A stretch of DNA of 64,000 nt. Source: Goodfellowiella coeruleoviolacea. GTDB taxonomy: Bacteria > Actinomycetota > Actinomycetes > Mycobacteriales > Pseudonocardiaceae. Location of the stretch: NCBI RefSeq assembly GCF_024171785.1, contig NZ_JAMTCK010000020.1, positions 62,001-126,000 of the forward strand, in the 5' to 3' direction. The position numbers were made by a program, and so were the translations under genes. Under the pieces are notes generated by a model that was not told where the DNA came from, ran no database searches, and saw only the letters and a program-made list of their open reading frames with translations. Numbering within the stretch: the first letter of the stretch is position 1; the number at the start of each line of letters is the position of its first letter. Below, in pieces: positions 40,669 to 49,441 of the stretch.

Positions 40669-41691
40669 ATGACACGTCGTCTTGCTGAAGTTGCCCAGAA
40701 GGTCGGGGTCAGCGAAGCCACGGTGAGCCGGGTGCTCAACGGCCGGCCCGGCGTCTCGGAGAGCACCCGCACGGCCGTGCTGACCGCGTTGGACGTGCTG
40801 GGCTACGAGCGGCCGACCCAGCTGCGCGGCGAGCGCAACCGGCTGGTCGGCCTGGTGCTGCCGGAGCTGCAGAACCCGATATTCCCCGCGCTGGCCGAGA
40901 TCCTGGGCAACGCCCTCGCCCGGGAGGGGTTCACCCCGGTGCTGTGCACCCGCGCGCCCGGCGGGGTGTCCGAGGCCGACTACGTCGACCTGCTGTTGCA
41001 GCAGCAGGTGTCCGGGGTGGTGTTCGCCGGCGGCGCCTACGCCCAGGGCGATGCCGGGCACGCGCACTACCAGCGGCTGCTGGAGCGCAACCTGCCCACC
41101 GTGCTGATCAACGCGGCAGTGGACCACCTGCGCTTTCCCCAGGTCTCCTGCGATGACGCGCTGGCCGTCGAGCAGGGCCTCGGCCACCTGCGGGCCCTGG
41201 GGCACGAGCGGATCGGGCTGCTGCTCGGGCCCACCGACCACGTGCCGTCGCAGCGCAAGCAGGCCGCGTTCCGGTCGCTGCTGGCCGGCACCGGGCTGCC
41301 CGCCGACCTGGTCGAGCACGGGCTGTTCTCCATCGAGGGCGGCCAGGCCGCGGCCACCCGGCTGCTGCCCCGCGGGGTCACCGCGATCCTGTGCGCGAGC
41401 GACCCGCTGGCGCTGGGCGCGATCCGGGCGGTGCGCCGGCAGGGGCTGACCGTGCCCGGGGACGTGTCCGTGGTCGGCTACGACGACTCGGCGCTGATGC
41501 GCTCGGTCGACCCGCCGCTGACCACGGTCCGCCAGCCCATCGAGGCGATGGGCCGGGCCGTGGTGGAACTGCTGGTCAAGCAGGTCAACGGCGGCCAGGT
41601 GGCGGTGGAGGAACTGCTGTTCGCGCCCGAACTGGTGGTGCGCGGCTCGACCACGCGGGCCCCGGCGACACCCGCGACCGGGACCGGCTGA
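40669..41691 (+). CDS. LacI-family regulator of the alpha-glucan locus
   Basis: 340 residues. Helix-turn-helix TRRLAEVAQKVGVSEATVSRVLNGRPGVSESTRTAVLTALDVLGYERP (residues 2-49, key EATVSRVLNGRPGVS). Effector domain from GLVLPELQNPIFPALAEIL through GVTAILCASDPLALGAIRAV and SVVGYDDSALMRSVDPPLTTVRQP. The operon of binding protein, permeases, GH13 and GH87 genes starts 136 bases further on, with a promoter and a dyad in between, so it is very likely the repressor that senses maltose or nigerose-type sugars. A CATAAT element lies 7 bases before the ATG and no ribosome site is visible. Confidence 0.9.
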   Translation: MTRRLAEVAQKVGVSEATVSRVLNGRPGVSESTRTAVLTALDVLGYERPTQLRGERNRLVGLVLPELQNPIFPALAEILGNALAREGFTPVLCTRAPGGVSEADYVDLLLQQQVSGVVFAGGAYAQGDAGHAHYQRLLERNLPTVLINAAVDHLRFPQVSCDDALAVEQGLGHLRALGHERIGLLLGPTDHVPSQRKQAAFRSLLAGTGLPADLVEHGLFSIEGGQAAATRLLPRGVTAILCASDPLALGAIRAVRRQGLTVPGDVSVVGYDDSALMRSVDPPLTTVRQPIEAMGRAVVELLVKQVNGGQVAVEELLFAPELVVRGSTTRAPATPATGTG

Positions 41692-41748
41692 CCGCTGCCG
41701 CCAGTCGCCCGAATGACTGTTCACAATTTCCAATTTTTCGTCGGACTC

Positions 41749-41790
41749 TTGCGGTAGCGGCCCGGCGAACTTATCGTGACCGCCGTCACG
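41749..41790 (+). promoter_or_regulatory. Promoter and LacI operator of the alpha-glucan operon
   Basis: TTGCGG (41749-41754), 17 bases, then TATCGT (41772-41777): a good sigma-70-type promoter. CGTGACcgccGTCACG (41775-41790), a dyad with perfect 6-bp arms, begins in the -10 and covers the expected transcription start, the classical position for a LacI-type roadblock. Confidence 0.7.
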
Positions 41791-41826
41791 TGCCCCAGCG
41801 TCGCGAGCGCGAGAAGAGGCGGTCAG

Positions 41827-43191
41827 ATGAAGACTGTGTGGACCCGACGGATCGCCGCTCTCGCGGTGGCGGGCCTCGCCACCGCGACGGTGGCCTGCGG
41901 CACCGGCAGCTCCGGTGACCAGACCGCCGACGGGAAGATCAGGATCACGGTCAACGGCCAGCCGCCGCAGACCCAGGAGTTCGAGCGCAGGATCTTCGAC
42001 GAGGACATCGCCGAGTTCGAGCGCACCCACCCGGACATCGACGTCGAGCCGCACGAGGGATTCATGGATCCCAAGGTGTTCTCGGCCAAGCTCGCCGGCG
42101 GCCAGCTGGAGGACGTCTACTACGTCTACTTCACCGACCCGGCCCAGATCATCGCGCGCCGCCAGGCGGCGGACATCACCGACGCGGTCAAGGACCTGCC
42201 GCACGTCACCGACATCCAGCCCGCGCTGCTGGACAACTTCCGCGACGCCAACGGCAAGCTCTACGGCCTGCCCACCGCGAACTACTCGATGGGCCTGCTC
42301 TACAGCAGACCGCTGTTCCAGCGCGCCGGCCTCGACCCGGACCACCCGCCCACCACCTGGGAGGAGGTCCGCGCGGCGGCCAAGAAGATCAGCGACCTGG
42401 GCGGCGGCGTGGTCGGCTACGCCGACTACAGCAAGAACAACCAGGGCGGCTGGCACTTCACCAGCTGGATGTACTCGCTCGGCGGGCAGATCGCCCGCAG
42501 GGACGGCGAGACCTGGAAGGCCGACTTCAACAACGACAAGGGCCGCGCCGCCCTGACCTACCTGCGCCAGATGCGCTGGGACGACAACTCCATGGGCAGC
42601 AAGCAGCTGCTGGAAGCGGCCGACGTGCAGCGGATGATGGGCGCCGGCCAGCTGGGCATGTACCTGGCCGCGCCGGACAACGTGCCGGTGCTGGTCAAGC
42701 AGTTCGGCGGCAACTACGCCGACTACGGCCTGGCCGGGCTGCCCGGCGGCAAGGGCACGCTGCTCGGCGGCGAGGGCTACATGATCAACCCCAAGGCCAG
42801 TCCGGCGAAGATCAAGGCGGGCCTGACCTACCTCCAGTGGAAGTACCTCAACCCGGACCGGTTCGACTCGTTCGTCAAGCGGTTCGCCGACGGCGGCCAG
42901 CCGGTCGGCCTGCCGGCCCAGCCCACCCCGGACATCTGGCAGGGCGCCGTGCGCGAGCAGCAGGAGCGGGTCAAGGCCAGCTACGCCAACGTGCCGGCGC
43001 AGAACTACGCGCCCTACCTGGCCAGCGCGACCACCGTCAAGGGCAGCATCGAGCCGCCCAACGCCCAGCAGGTCTACGCGGCGCTGGACAGCCTGATGCA
43101 GGCCGTGCTCACCGACCAGGGCGCGGACATCACCACCCTGCTGACCGAGGCCGAGTCGAAGGTCAACAATGCCCTCGCCCAGATCAGGTGA
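41827..43191 (+). CDS. ABC transporter substrate-binding lipoprotein (family 1, sugar)
   Basis: 454 residues. The signal peptide with lipobox VAC (MKTVWTRRIAALAVAGLATATVAC) anchors it to the outer membrane face. The mature part is a family 1 solute-binding protein: ITVNGQPPQTQEFERRIFDEDIAEFERTHPDIDV, LYGLPTANYSMGLLYSRPLFQRAGLDPDHPPTTWEEV, then GVVGYADYSKNNQGGWHFTSWMYSLGG and MMGAGQLGMYLAAPDNV. The aromatic residues around NYSMGLLYS and GGWHF would stack on a sugar. Likely ligand: a malto- or nigero-oligosaccharide released by the GH87 enzyme. GAGAAGAGG precedes the ATG. Confidence 0.9.
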   Translation: MKTVWTRRIAALAVAGLATATVACGTGSSGDQTADGKIRITVNGQPPQTQEFERRIFDEDIAEFERTHPDIDVEPHEGFMDPKVFSAKLAGGQLEDVYYVYFTDPAQIIARRQAADITDAVKDLPHVTDIQPALLDNFRDANGKLYGLPTANYSMGLLYSRPLFQRAGLDPDHPPTTWEEVRAAAKKISDLGGGVVGYADYSKNNQGGWHFTSWMYSLGGQIARRDGETWKADFNNDKGRAALTYLRQMRWDDNSMGSKQLLEAADVQRMMGAGQLGMYLAAPDNVPVLVKQFGGNYADYGLAGLPGGKGTLLGGEGYMINPKASPAKIKAGLTYLQWKYLNPDRFDSFVKRFADGGQPVGLPAQPTPDIWQGAVREQQERVKASYANVPAQNYAPYLASATTVKGSIEPPNAQQVYAALDSLMQAVLTDQGADITTLLTEAESKVNNALAQIR

Positions 43192-44176
43192 GCTGCTGGC
43201 GCACACCGGGGTGCGCCCGACGACCGGCGGCGCCCCGGTGCCCGACCCCGCCGGGGGCCCGGCCGGAGCCGCCGCCGTGGACAGCGCCCGGTTGCGCCGC
43301 CGGGCCCGGCTGCGGCGGCGGATCACCGAGAACCTGACCGCCTACGGGCTGCTGTGCGCGGCGCTGGTGGTGTTCGCGCTGTTCTCCTGGTACCCGATCG
43401 TGCGCGGGCTGCTGCTCAGCTTCCAGCAGGTCGACTTCGTCAACGCGGCCACCTGGGTGGGGCTGGACAACTTCGTCCGGCTCTTCGACGACCCGCTGTT
43501 CGGCGTGGCCTGGCGCAACACCCTGCTGTTCACCGCGCTGGCCCTGCTGCTGGGCTTCGCCGTGCCGTTCGCGGTGGCCGTGCTGCTCAACGAGCTGCGG
43601 CACGCCCGCGCGTACTTCCGGCTGGTGATCTACCTGCCGGTGATGCTGCCGCCGGTGGTCACCGCGCTGCTGTGGAAGTGGTTCTACGACCCGGGCCCGG
43701 GCCTGTTCAATGGCGTGCTGGGCGCGGTCGGCCTGCCCGGCGGGCAGTGGCTGGACTCGTCGAGCACGGCCATGCTGTCCCTGGTGCTGGTGTCCACCTG
43801 GGCGAACATGGGCAGCACCACGCTGATCTACCTGGCCGCGCTGCAGACCATCCCGGGTGACCTCTACGAGGCGGCCGAACTGGACGGCGCCGGCGTGTGG
43901 CGGCGGCTGTGGCACGTGACCGTGCCGCAGACCAGGTTCGTGCTGCTGGTGCTGCTGCTGTTGCAGGTGGTGGCGACCATGCAGGTGTTCACCGAGCCGT
44001 ACGTGATGACCGGCGGCGGCCCGGACGACTCGACCGTCACGGTGTTGCTGCTGCTCTACCGGTACGCGTTCGTCTACAACGACTTCGGCATGGCCAGTGC
44101 GATGAGCCTGCTGCTGTTCGTCGCGCTCGGCGTGTTCTCCGCGTGCTACGTCCGGCTCACCAAGTCGACCGACTAG
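43169..44176 (+). CDS. ABC sugar transporter permease, MalF-like
   Basis: 335 residues. A polar N-terminal extension, then six membrane spans beginning LTAYGLLCAALVVFALFSWYPIV. The permease EAA loop is EAAELDGAGVWRRLWHVTVPQ (about residues 233-253), which docks with the ATPase. LLSFQQVDFVNAATWVGLDNFVRLFDDPLF follows the first span as in MalF/UgpA proteins. The ATG at 43169 overlaps the binding-protein gene by 23 bases and follows GAAGG; a GTG at 43211 would remove the odd N-terminus. The ATPase gene is missing here, so a shared MsiK-type subunit is expected. Confidence 0.85.
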   Translation: MPSPRSGELLAHTGVRPTTGGAPVPDPAGGPAGAAAVDSARLRRRARLRRRITENLTAYGLLCAALVVFALFSWYPIVRGLLLSFQQVDFVNAATWVGLDNFVRLFDDPLFGVAWRNTLLFTALALLLGFAVPFAVAVLLNELRHARAYFRLVIYLPVMLPPVVTALLWKWFYDPGPGLFNGVLGAVGLPGGQWLDSSSTAMLSLVLVSTWANMGSTTLIYLAALQTIPGDLYEAAELDGAGVWRRLWHVTVPQTRFVLLVLLLLQVVATMQVFTEPYVMTGGGPDDSTVTVLLLLYRYAFVYNDFGMASAMSLLLFVALGVFSACYVRLTKSTD

Positions 44177-44189
44177 GGAGGTCCGTCCC

Positions 44190-45074
44190 ATGACGGAGGC
44201 ATCCGCGCGCACCATCGTGTCACCGGCGCAGCTGCGCACCCGGCGCGGCCGGATCACCTACTGGTCGGTGTTCGCGCTCGCGCTGGTCGGCTTCACCCTG
44301 GCGTTCCTGTTCCCGCTGTACTGGGCGGTGACCGGGGCGATGAAGTCACCCAGCGAGCTGGCCAGGGTGCCACCGACGCTGCTGCCCGACGAGTGGCACC
44401 CGGAGTCCTACGCGCAGGCCTGGGACCAGATGGACCTGGCCGGCTACTTCCTCAACACGCTGGTGGTGGCCGGCGGCGCGTGGGCGGTGCAGCTGGCCGT
44501 GCAGATCCCGGCCGCGTTCGCGCTGTCCAAGCTGCGCCCGGTGTTCGGCAACGCGGTGCTCGGCCTGATGCTGCTGACGCTGATGCTGCCGGCCTCGGCG
44601 CTGCTGGTGCCGACCTACCTCACCGTCACCGACGTGCCGCTGGTGCACGTCAACCTGCTCAACTCGCCGGCCGCGATCTGGCTGCCGGCCGCGGCCAACG
44701 CCATGAACATCTACCTGCTCAAGCGGTTCTTCGACCAGATCCCGGCCGAGCTGGTCGAGGCGGCGCGCATCGACGGGGCCAGCACCGTGCGCGTGCTGGT
44801 GCGGATCATCCTGCCGATGTCCCGGCCGATCCTGGCGGTGGTGTCGATCTTCACGGTGGTGGCCGCGTGGAAGGACTTCATCTGGCCGCTGCTGGTGCTG
44901 CCCGACCCGGCCAGGCAGACGCTGAGCGTGCTGCTCCAGCGGGTGGCCATCGACATGCCGCTCAACCTGCTGGTGGCCGGCATGGTGCTGGCCAGCGTGC
45001 CGATGATCGCGCTGTTCGTGGTGGCCCAGCGGCACATCCTGGCCGGCCTGGCCGCCGGCAGCCTCAAGGGCTGA
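44190..45074 (+). CDS. ABC sugar transporter permease, MalG-like
   Basis: 294 residues, six spans. It begins YWSVFALALVGFTLAFLFPLYWAVTGAMKS (first span and the loop typical of MalG), with the EAA loop at VEAARIDGASTVRVLVRIILPMSRPIL (about residues 190-216) and a C-terminal AQRHILAGLAAGSLKG, the usual ending of this family. AGGGAGG sits 9 bases before the ATG; 13 bases separate it from the MalF-like gene. It forms the membrane channel with that protein for the sugar bound by the upstream lipoprotein. Confidence 0.9.
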   Translation: MTEASARTIVSPAQLRTRRGRITYWSVFALALVGFTLAFLFPLYWAVTGAMKSPSELARVPPTLLPDEWHPESYAQAWDQMDLAGYFLNTLVVAGGAWAVQLAVQIPAAFALSKLRPVFGNAVLGLMLLTLMLPASALLVPTYLTVTDVPLVHVNLLNSPAAIWLPAAANAMNIYLLKRFFDQIPAELVEAARIDGASTVRVLVRIILPMSRPILAVVSIFTVVAAWKDFIWPLLVLPDPARQTLSVLLQRVAIDMPLNLLVAGMVLASVPMIALFVVAQRHILAGLAAGSLKG

Positions 45075-45163
45075 CCACGCCGGCTCCCCCGACGATCCCT
45101 CCCCGACGATCCCTCCCCCGACGAGCGCTGATCCCCGCCGACTCCCCGACCGAAGGGACACCC

Positions 45164-46825
45164 GTGAGCACCTCCGAGGGCCCGTCCACGCCGTGGTGGC
45201 GCACCGCCGCCATCTACCAGGTGTATCCGCGCAGTTTCGCCGACGGCAACGGCGACGGCGAGGGCGACCTGGCCGGCATCCGCGCCCGCCTGCCGCACCT
45301 GGCCGAGCTGGGGGTGGACGCGGTCTGGTTCACCCCCTGGTACCCCTCGCCGCAGGCCGACGGCGGCTACGACGTGGCCGACTACCGCGACATCGACCCG
45401 CGCTTCGGCACCCGCGCCGAGGCCGAGCAGCTGATCGGCGCGGCCCACGCGCTGGGCCTGCGGGTGATCGTGGACATCGTGCCCAACCACTGTTCGCACC
45501 AGCACCCGTGGTTCACCTCGGCACTGGCCGCCGGGCCGGGCTCGCCCGAGCGGTCGCGGTTCTGGTTCCGCCCCGGCCGCGGCCCGGACGGCGAGCGGCC
45601 GCCGAACAACTGGCAGTCCCGGTTCGGCGGGCCGGCCTGGACCCGGGTGACCGAGCCGGACGGCAGCCCCGGCGAGTGGTACCTGCACCTGTACAGCGCG
45701 GAACAGCCCGACCTGAACTGGGACAACCCGGACGTGCGCGCGGAGTTCGAGGACGTGCTGCGGTTCTGGCTGGACCGGGGCGTGGACGGGCTGCGCATCG
45801 ACGTGGCCGACGGGCTGGTCAAGGACCCGGCCCTGCCCGACGTGCCCGACCCGGTGGACGAGACCGACCTGCCCTACTCCGACCAGGAGGGGCTGCACGA
45901 GATCTACCGGTCCTGGCGCAAGATCACCGACAGCTACCCGGGTGACCGGGTGCTGGTCGGCGAGATGTGGCTGCCCGACCTCCGGCGCACCACCCGCTAC
46001 CTGCGCCAGGACGAGCTGCACTCGGCGTTCAACTTCGACTTCCTGGTCTGCCCGTGGGACGGGGACCGGTTCCGCGCGGTGATCGACAAGACCCTGCGGG
46101 AGCACGAGGCCGTGGGCGCGCCGGCCGCGTGGGTGCTGTCCAACCACGACGTGACCCGGCCGGTGACCCGCTACGGGCGCGCCGGCGACACCGGCTTCAC
46201 CTTCGCCGACCGCCGGCACGGCACCCCGGTGGACCGCGACCTGGGCACCCGGCGGGCCAGGGCGGCGGCGCTGCTGGCCATGGCCCTGCCCGGCGGGCTG
46301 TACGTGTACCAGGGCGAGGAACTCGGGCTGTGGGAGATCGAGGACATCCCCGACGAGCTGCGCCAGGACCCGGTGTGGGCGCGCACCCGGGGTGCCGACC
46401 CCGGCCGGGACGGCTGCCGGGTGCCCATGCCCTGGTCGGGCACTGCCCCGCCGTTCGGGTTCAGCCCGGAGGGGGCCACCCGGTCACCGTGGCTGCCGCA
46501 GCCGGCCGAGTGGGCCGGGTACACCGTGGCGGCCCAGCAGCAGGACCCGGACTCGGTGCTCGCGCTGTACCGGGCGGGGCTGCGGCTGCGCCGCACCGAG
46601 CCCGCGCTGCGCACCGGGCGGCTGCGCTGGCTGGACCAGCCGGACGGGGTGCTGGCGTTCACCCGCGACCCCGGTTTCGCCTGCCTGGTCAACTTCTCCG
46701 ACCGGCCGGTGCCGTTGCCGGCCGGCCAGCGGCTGCTGCTGGCCAGCTCGCCGCTGGTGGCCGGGGCGCTGCCGGCCAACACCACCGCGTGGCTGCACAC
46801 CACTGTGGACGGTCAGGCCAGCTGA
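45164..46825 (+). CDS. GH13 alpha-glucosidase / oligo-1,6-glucosidase-like
   Basis: 553 residues, cytoplasmic (no signal peptide). All four GH13 regions are present: DIVPNH (104-109), GLRIDVADG with nucleophile D213, VGEMW with acid/base E267, and LSNHDV with D329. The start AAIYQVYPRSFADGNGDGEGDLAGI is typical of alpha-glucosidases that cut short oligosaccharides. It would convert imported malto- or isomalto-/nigero-oligosaccharides to glucose. GTG start with AAGGG 7-8 bases upstream, in the ABC operon (89 bases after the MalG-like gene). Confidence 0.9.
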   Translation: MSTSEGPSTPWWRTAAIYQVYPRSFADGNGDGEGDLAGIRARLPHLAELGVDAVWFTPWYPSPQADGGYDVADYRDIDPRFGTRAEAEQLIGAAHALGLRVIVDIVPNHCSHQHPWFTSALAAGPGSPERSRFWFRPGRGPDGERPPNNWQSRFGGPAWTRVTEPDGSPGEWYLHLYSAEQPDLNWDNPDVRAEFEDVLRFWLDRGVDGLRIDVADGLVKDPALPDVPDPVDETDLPYSDQEGLHEIYRSWRKITDSYPGDRVLVGEMWLPDLRRTTRYLRQDELHSAFNFDFLVCPWDGDRFRAVIDKTLREHEAVGAPAAWVLSNHDVTRPVTRYGRAGDTGFTFADRRHGTPVDRDLGTRRARAAALLAMALPGGLYVYQGEELGLWEIEDIPDELRQDPVWARTRGADPGRDGCRVPMPWSGTAPPFGFSPEGATRSPWLPQPAEWAGYTVAAQQQDPDSVLALYRAGLRLRRTEPALRTGRLRWLDQPDGVLAFTRDPGFACLVNFSDRPVPLPAGQRLLLASSPLVAGALPANTTAWLHTTVDGQAS

Positions 46826-47083
46826 CCCCGTCCGGCCACTGCGGACGGTCGAGCCACCCGCGCACCGACACCCGCGACCGCACGCGTCCACTGTGGACGT
46901 CCAGGCCGCGGGTGTCGGTGCCGGACATCCCCGGCCCGGACATCCCCGACTCGGCCCGGCCGCCCTCGACCCGGGTGGCCACCGAGCCCGCTCCCCCACC
47001 GAACCCGATCCCCCACGGAGCCCGATCCCCCACGGAGCCCGATCCGCCGCCAGCCAACCGAATCCAGAAAGGTGGGTGTCCCC
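46826..47083. other. Intergenic region before the GH87 gene
   Basis: 258 bases with an exact TCCACTGTGGA at 46887 and a 17-bp tandem repeat at 46987-47045. The operon may continue through it. No separate gene is seen. Confidence 0.5.
46987..47045. repeat. Tandem repeat of 17 bp, 3.5 copies
   Basis: Unit CCCGATCCCCCACGGAG at 47004 and 47021 (exact), a partial copy at 47038 and a diverged one at 46987. It sits 39 bases before the GH87 start. Confidence 0.85.
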
Positions 47084-49369
47084 GTGATCCCCATCCGCGC
47101 TCGCCGCACCGGCACACAACCACCACCACCGCGCCGGTCCGGCGCCCGCGCCGCGGTGGCCACCGCGGCCGCGGCCGTCACCGCGCTCGCCCTCGCCAGC
47201 CCCACGGCCCCCACGGCCCTCGCGGCCGAGCAGGCCACCGGTCAGGCGGCTGGCGGTCCCAGTGCCGCCGCGTGCCCCACCTCGGTCAGCGGCGGCGCGA
47301 CCGTGCCGTTCCGCACCTACGAGGCCGAGTGCGCCAGCCACACCGGCTCGGCCATCGGCCCGGACTTCACCCAGGCCAGCCTGGCCTCGGAGGCGTCCGG
47401 CCGGCAGGCCGTGCAGCTGTCCGCGCCGGGCCAGCACGTCGAGTTCACCCTGGCCGCGCCGGCCAACTCGATCAACGTGCACTACAGCGTCCCGGACGGG
47501 CGCAGCGGCACGCTGTCGGTGTACGTCAACGGGACCAGGCTGGCCAGCCGGCTCACCCTGACCTCGCGGCACAGCTACATCGACACGCCGTGGATCACCG
47601 GCGCCAAGACGCACAACTTCTACAGCGACGTCCGGCTGCTGCTCGGCCGCGACCTCGGTGTCGGCGACCGGGTGCGGCTGCAGGTGGACTCCGGCGACAC
47701 CGCCACGCCCTACACCATCGACCTCGCCGACTTCGAGCAGGTCGGCGCGGCCGGCACCCGGCCGGCGAACTCGGTGTCGGTGACCGACTTCGGCGCCACC
47801 CCCGACGACGGCGGCGACGACAGCAACGCGTTCCGCCAGGCCATCAGCGCGGCCCGGGCGCAGTCCCGCGAGGTGTGGGTGCCGCCGGGCCGGTTCGAGA
47901 TCCCCACCTCGCTGCAACTGGACCAGGTCACCGTGCGCGGCGCCGGCCAGTGGTACACGGTGCTGCACGGCAACAACGTGTTCCAGAACAGCGGCGTGAC
48001 CGGCAACATCAGGCTGCACGACTTCGCGGTGTTCGGGGACGTGACCGAGCGCAACGACGGCAGCCCGGACAACGCCTACCACGGCTCGTTCGGCGCCAAC
48101 TCGGTGGTGTCCGGCCTGTGGATCCAGAACACCAAGTGCGGGCTGTGGCTGATGAACGGCGCCACCAGCAACCTGGTGGTCGAGAACAACCGCATCCTGG
48201 ACGTGCTGGCCGACGGCATCAACTTCGACGGCAACGTGCGCGACTCGGTGATCCGCAACAACTACCTGCGCAACACCGGTGACGACGCGCTGGCGCTGTG
48301 GTCAAACGGCTCCCCCAACGTCGGCAACTCCATCCTGAACAACACCGTGGTGTCCTCGACGCTGGCCAACGGCATCGCCGTCTACGGCGGCACCAACAAC
48401 ACGGTGAGCGGCAACCTGGTGCGGGACACCAACGCGCTGGGCGGCGGCATCCACGTGGCCAACCGGTTCAACGCCACCCCGCTGTCCGGGACGGTCAAGC
48501 TGGACAACAACGTGACCCTGCGGGCCGGCGCGCTGGACCCCAACTGGAAGTTCGGCGTTGGCGCGCTGTGGTTCGACGGGCGGGACTCCGCGTTCAGCGG
48601 GGTCAGCATCACGGTGACCAACTTCCGCGCGGTGGACAGCCCCTACGAGGCGATCCAGTTCATCGACGGCGGCGGCACCGGCAAGCCCATGCAGGGCGTG
48701 ACCGTCAACGGCGCCAGCATCGAGGGCACCGGCACGTTCGCCGTGCAGGCGCAGACCACCGGCACGGTCACGCTCAACAACGTGACCGCGACCAGGGTCG
48801 GCGTGGTCGGCACCTACAACTGTCCCTTCCCGACCGACCGCGCGCCGATGGTGTTCACCGGCAGCGGCAACTCCGGGCTGACGCCCACCTGGACCGACTG
48901 CACCAGCTGGCCGCCGCCCAACTCGGGCCCGCCGACCCAGCCCGGCACGGGCAGCAACGCGGCCAAGGGCCGGCCGGTCACCGCCAGCGGCTCGCAGGGC
49001 GGCTACCCGCCGGGCAACGCGGTGGACGGCAACGCCGACACCTACTGGGAGAGCACGAACAACGCGTTCCCGCAGACGCTCACCGTCGACCTGGGCGAGC
49101 CCACCAGCGTCAACAAGATCACCCTGAAGCTGCCGCCGTCCTCGTCCTGGGGCACCCGCACCCAGACGGTGACCATCGCCGGCAGCACCGACGGCGGCGG
49201 CTACTCGACCATCGTGGCCGCGCGCGGCTACACCTTCGACCCGGCCACCGGCAACACCGCGTCGGTGTCCTTCGGCGCCACCAGCCCCCGGTACGTGCGG
49301 TTGACCTTCACCGCCAACACCGGCTGGCCGGCCGGCCAGCTCAGTGAGCTGGAGGTGCTGCGCAGCTGA
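47084..49369 (+). CDS. Secreted GH87 mycodextranase / alpha-1,3-glucanase with two carbohydrate-binding modules
   Basis: 761 residues. Signal peptide (AAVATAAAAVTALALASPTAPTALAA). Residues about 75-225: a CBM35-like module (YEAECASHTG ... SVPDGRSGTLSVYVNG). Residues about 230-620: a beta-helix with the GH87 catalytic segment, ADGINFDGN near 376 and NTGDDALALWS near 396, giving the three aspartates of the family. Residues about 624-761: an F5/8 type C (CBM32-like) domain (GRPVTASGSQGG ... NAVDGNADTYWES). Predicted to cut alpha-1,3-glucan or nigeran in fungal walls. GTG with AAGGTGGG upstream; a strong terminator follows. Confidence 0.85.
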   Translation: MIPIRARRTGTQPPPPRRSGARAAVATAAAAVTALALASPTAPTALAAEQATGQAAGGPSAAACPTSVSGGATVPFRTYEAECASHTGSAIGPDFTQASLASEASGRQAVQLSAPGQHVEFTLAAPANSINVHYSVPDGRSGTLSVYVNGTRLASRLTLTSRHSYIDTPWITGAKTHNFYSDVRLLLGRDLGVGDRVRLQVDSGDTATPYTIDLADFEQVGAAGTRPANSVSVTDFGATPDDGGDDSNAFRQAISAARAQSREVWVPPGRFEIPTSLQLDQVTVRGAGQWYTVLHGNNVFQNSGVTGNIRLHDFAVFGDVTERNDGSPDNAYHGSFGANSVVSGLWIQNTKCGLWLMNGATSNLVVENNRILDVLADGINFDGNVRDSVIRNNYLRNTGDDALALWSNGSPNVGNSILNNTVVSSTLANGIAVYGGTNNTVSGNLVRDTNALGGGIHVANRFNATPLSGTVKLDNNVTLRAGALDPNWKFGVGALWFDGRDSAFSGVSITVTNFRAVDSPYEAIQFIDGGGTGKPMQGVTVNGASIEGTGTFAVQAQTTGTVTLNNVTATRVGVVGTYNCPFPTDRAPMVFTGSGNSGLTPTWTDCTSWPPPNSGPPTQPGTGSNAAKGRPVTASGSQGGYPPGNAVDGNADTYWESTNNAFPQTLTVDLGEPTSVNKITLKLPPSSSWGTRTQTVTIAGSTDGGGYSTIVAARGYTFDPATGNTASVSFGATSPRYVRLTFTANTGWPAGQLSELEVLRS

Positions 49370-49394
49370 CGCGCCGGCTGAGGTGACGGCACAC

Positions 49395-49429
49395 CGGCGG
49401 CCCCTGTCCGAAGTGGACGGGGGCCGCCG
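49395..49429 (+). terminator. Intrinsic terminator of the alpha-glucan operon
   Basis: 15-bp stem (CGGCGGCCCCTGTCC with GGACGGGGGCCGCCG, one wobble) and a five-base loop, 26 bases after the GH87 stop, between convergent genes, so it can serve both. Confidence 0.85.
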
Positions 49430-49441
49430 CGCGCACGCGGA

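Noticed and set aside
40498-43326. A 942-codon open frame on the minus strand
   Set aside because: It is antisense to the LacI, binding-protein and permease genes, runs through histidine/glycine/glutamine-rich sequence and has no start with a ribosome site. It is a shadow caused by the third-position GC of the real genes.
41749-49429. Secondary-metabolite cluster driven by the SARP
   Set aside because: No polyketide, peptide or terpene synthase gene, carrier protein or typical tailoring set is in the window; the large operon is sugar catabolism.
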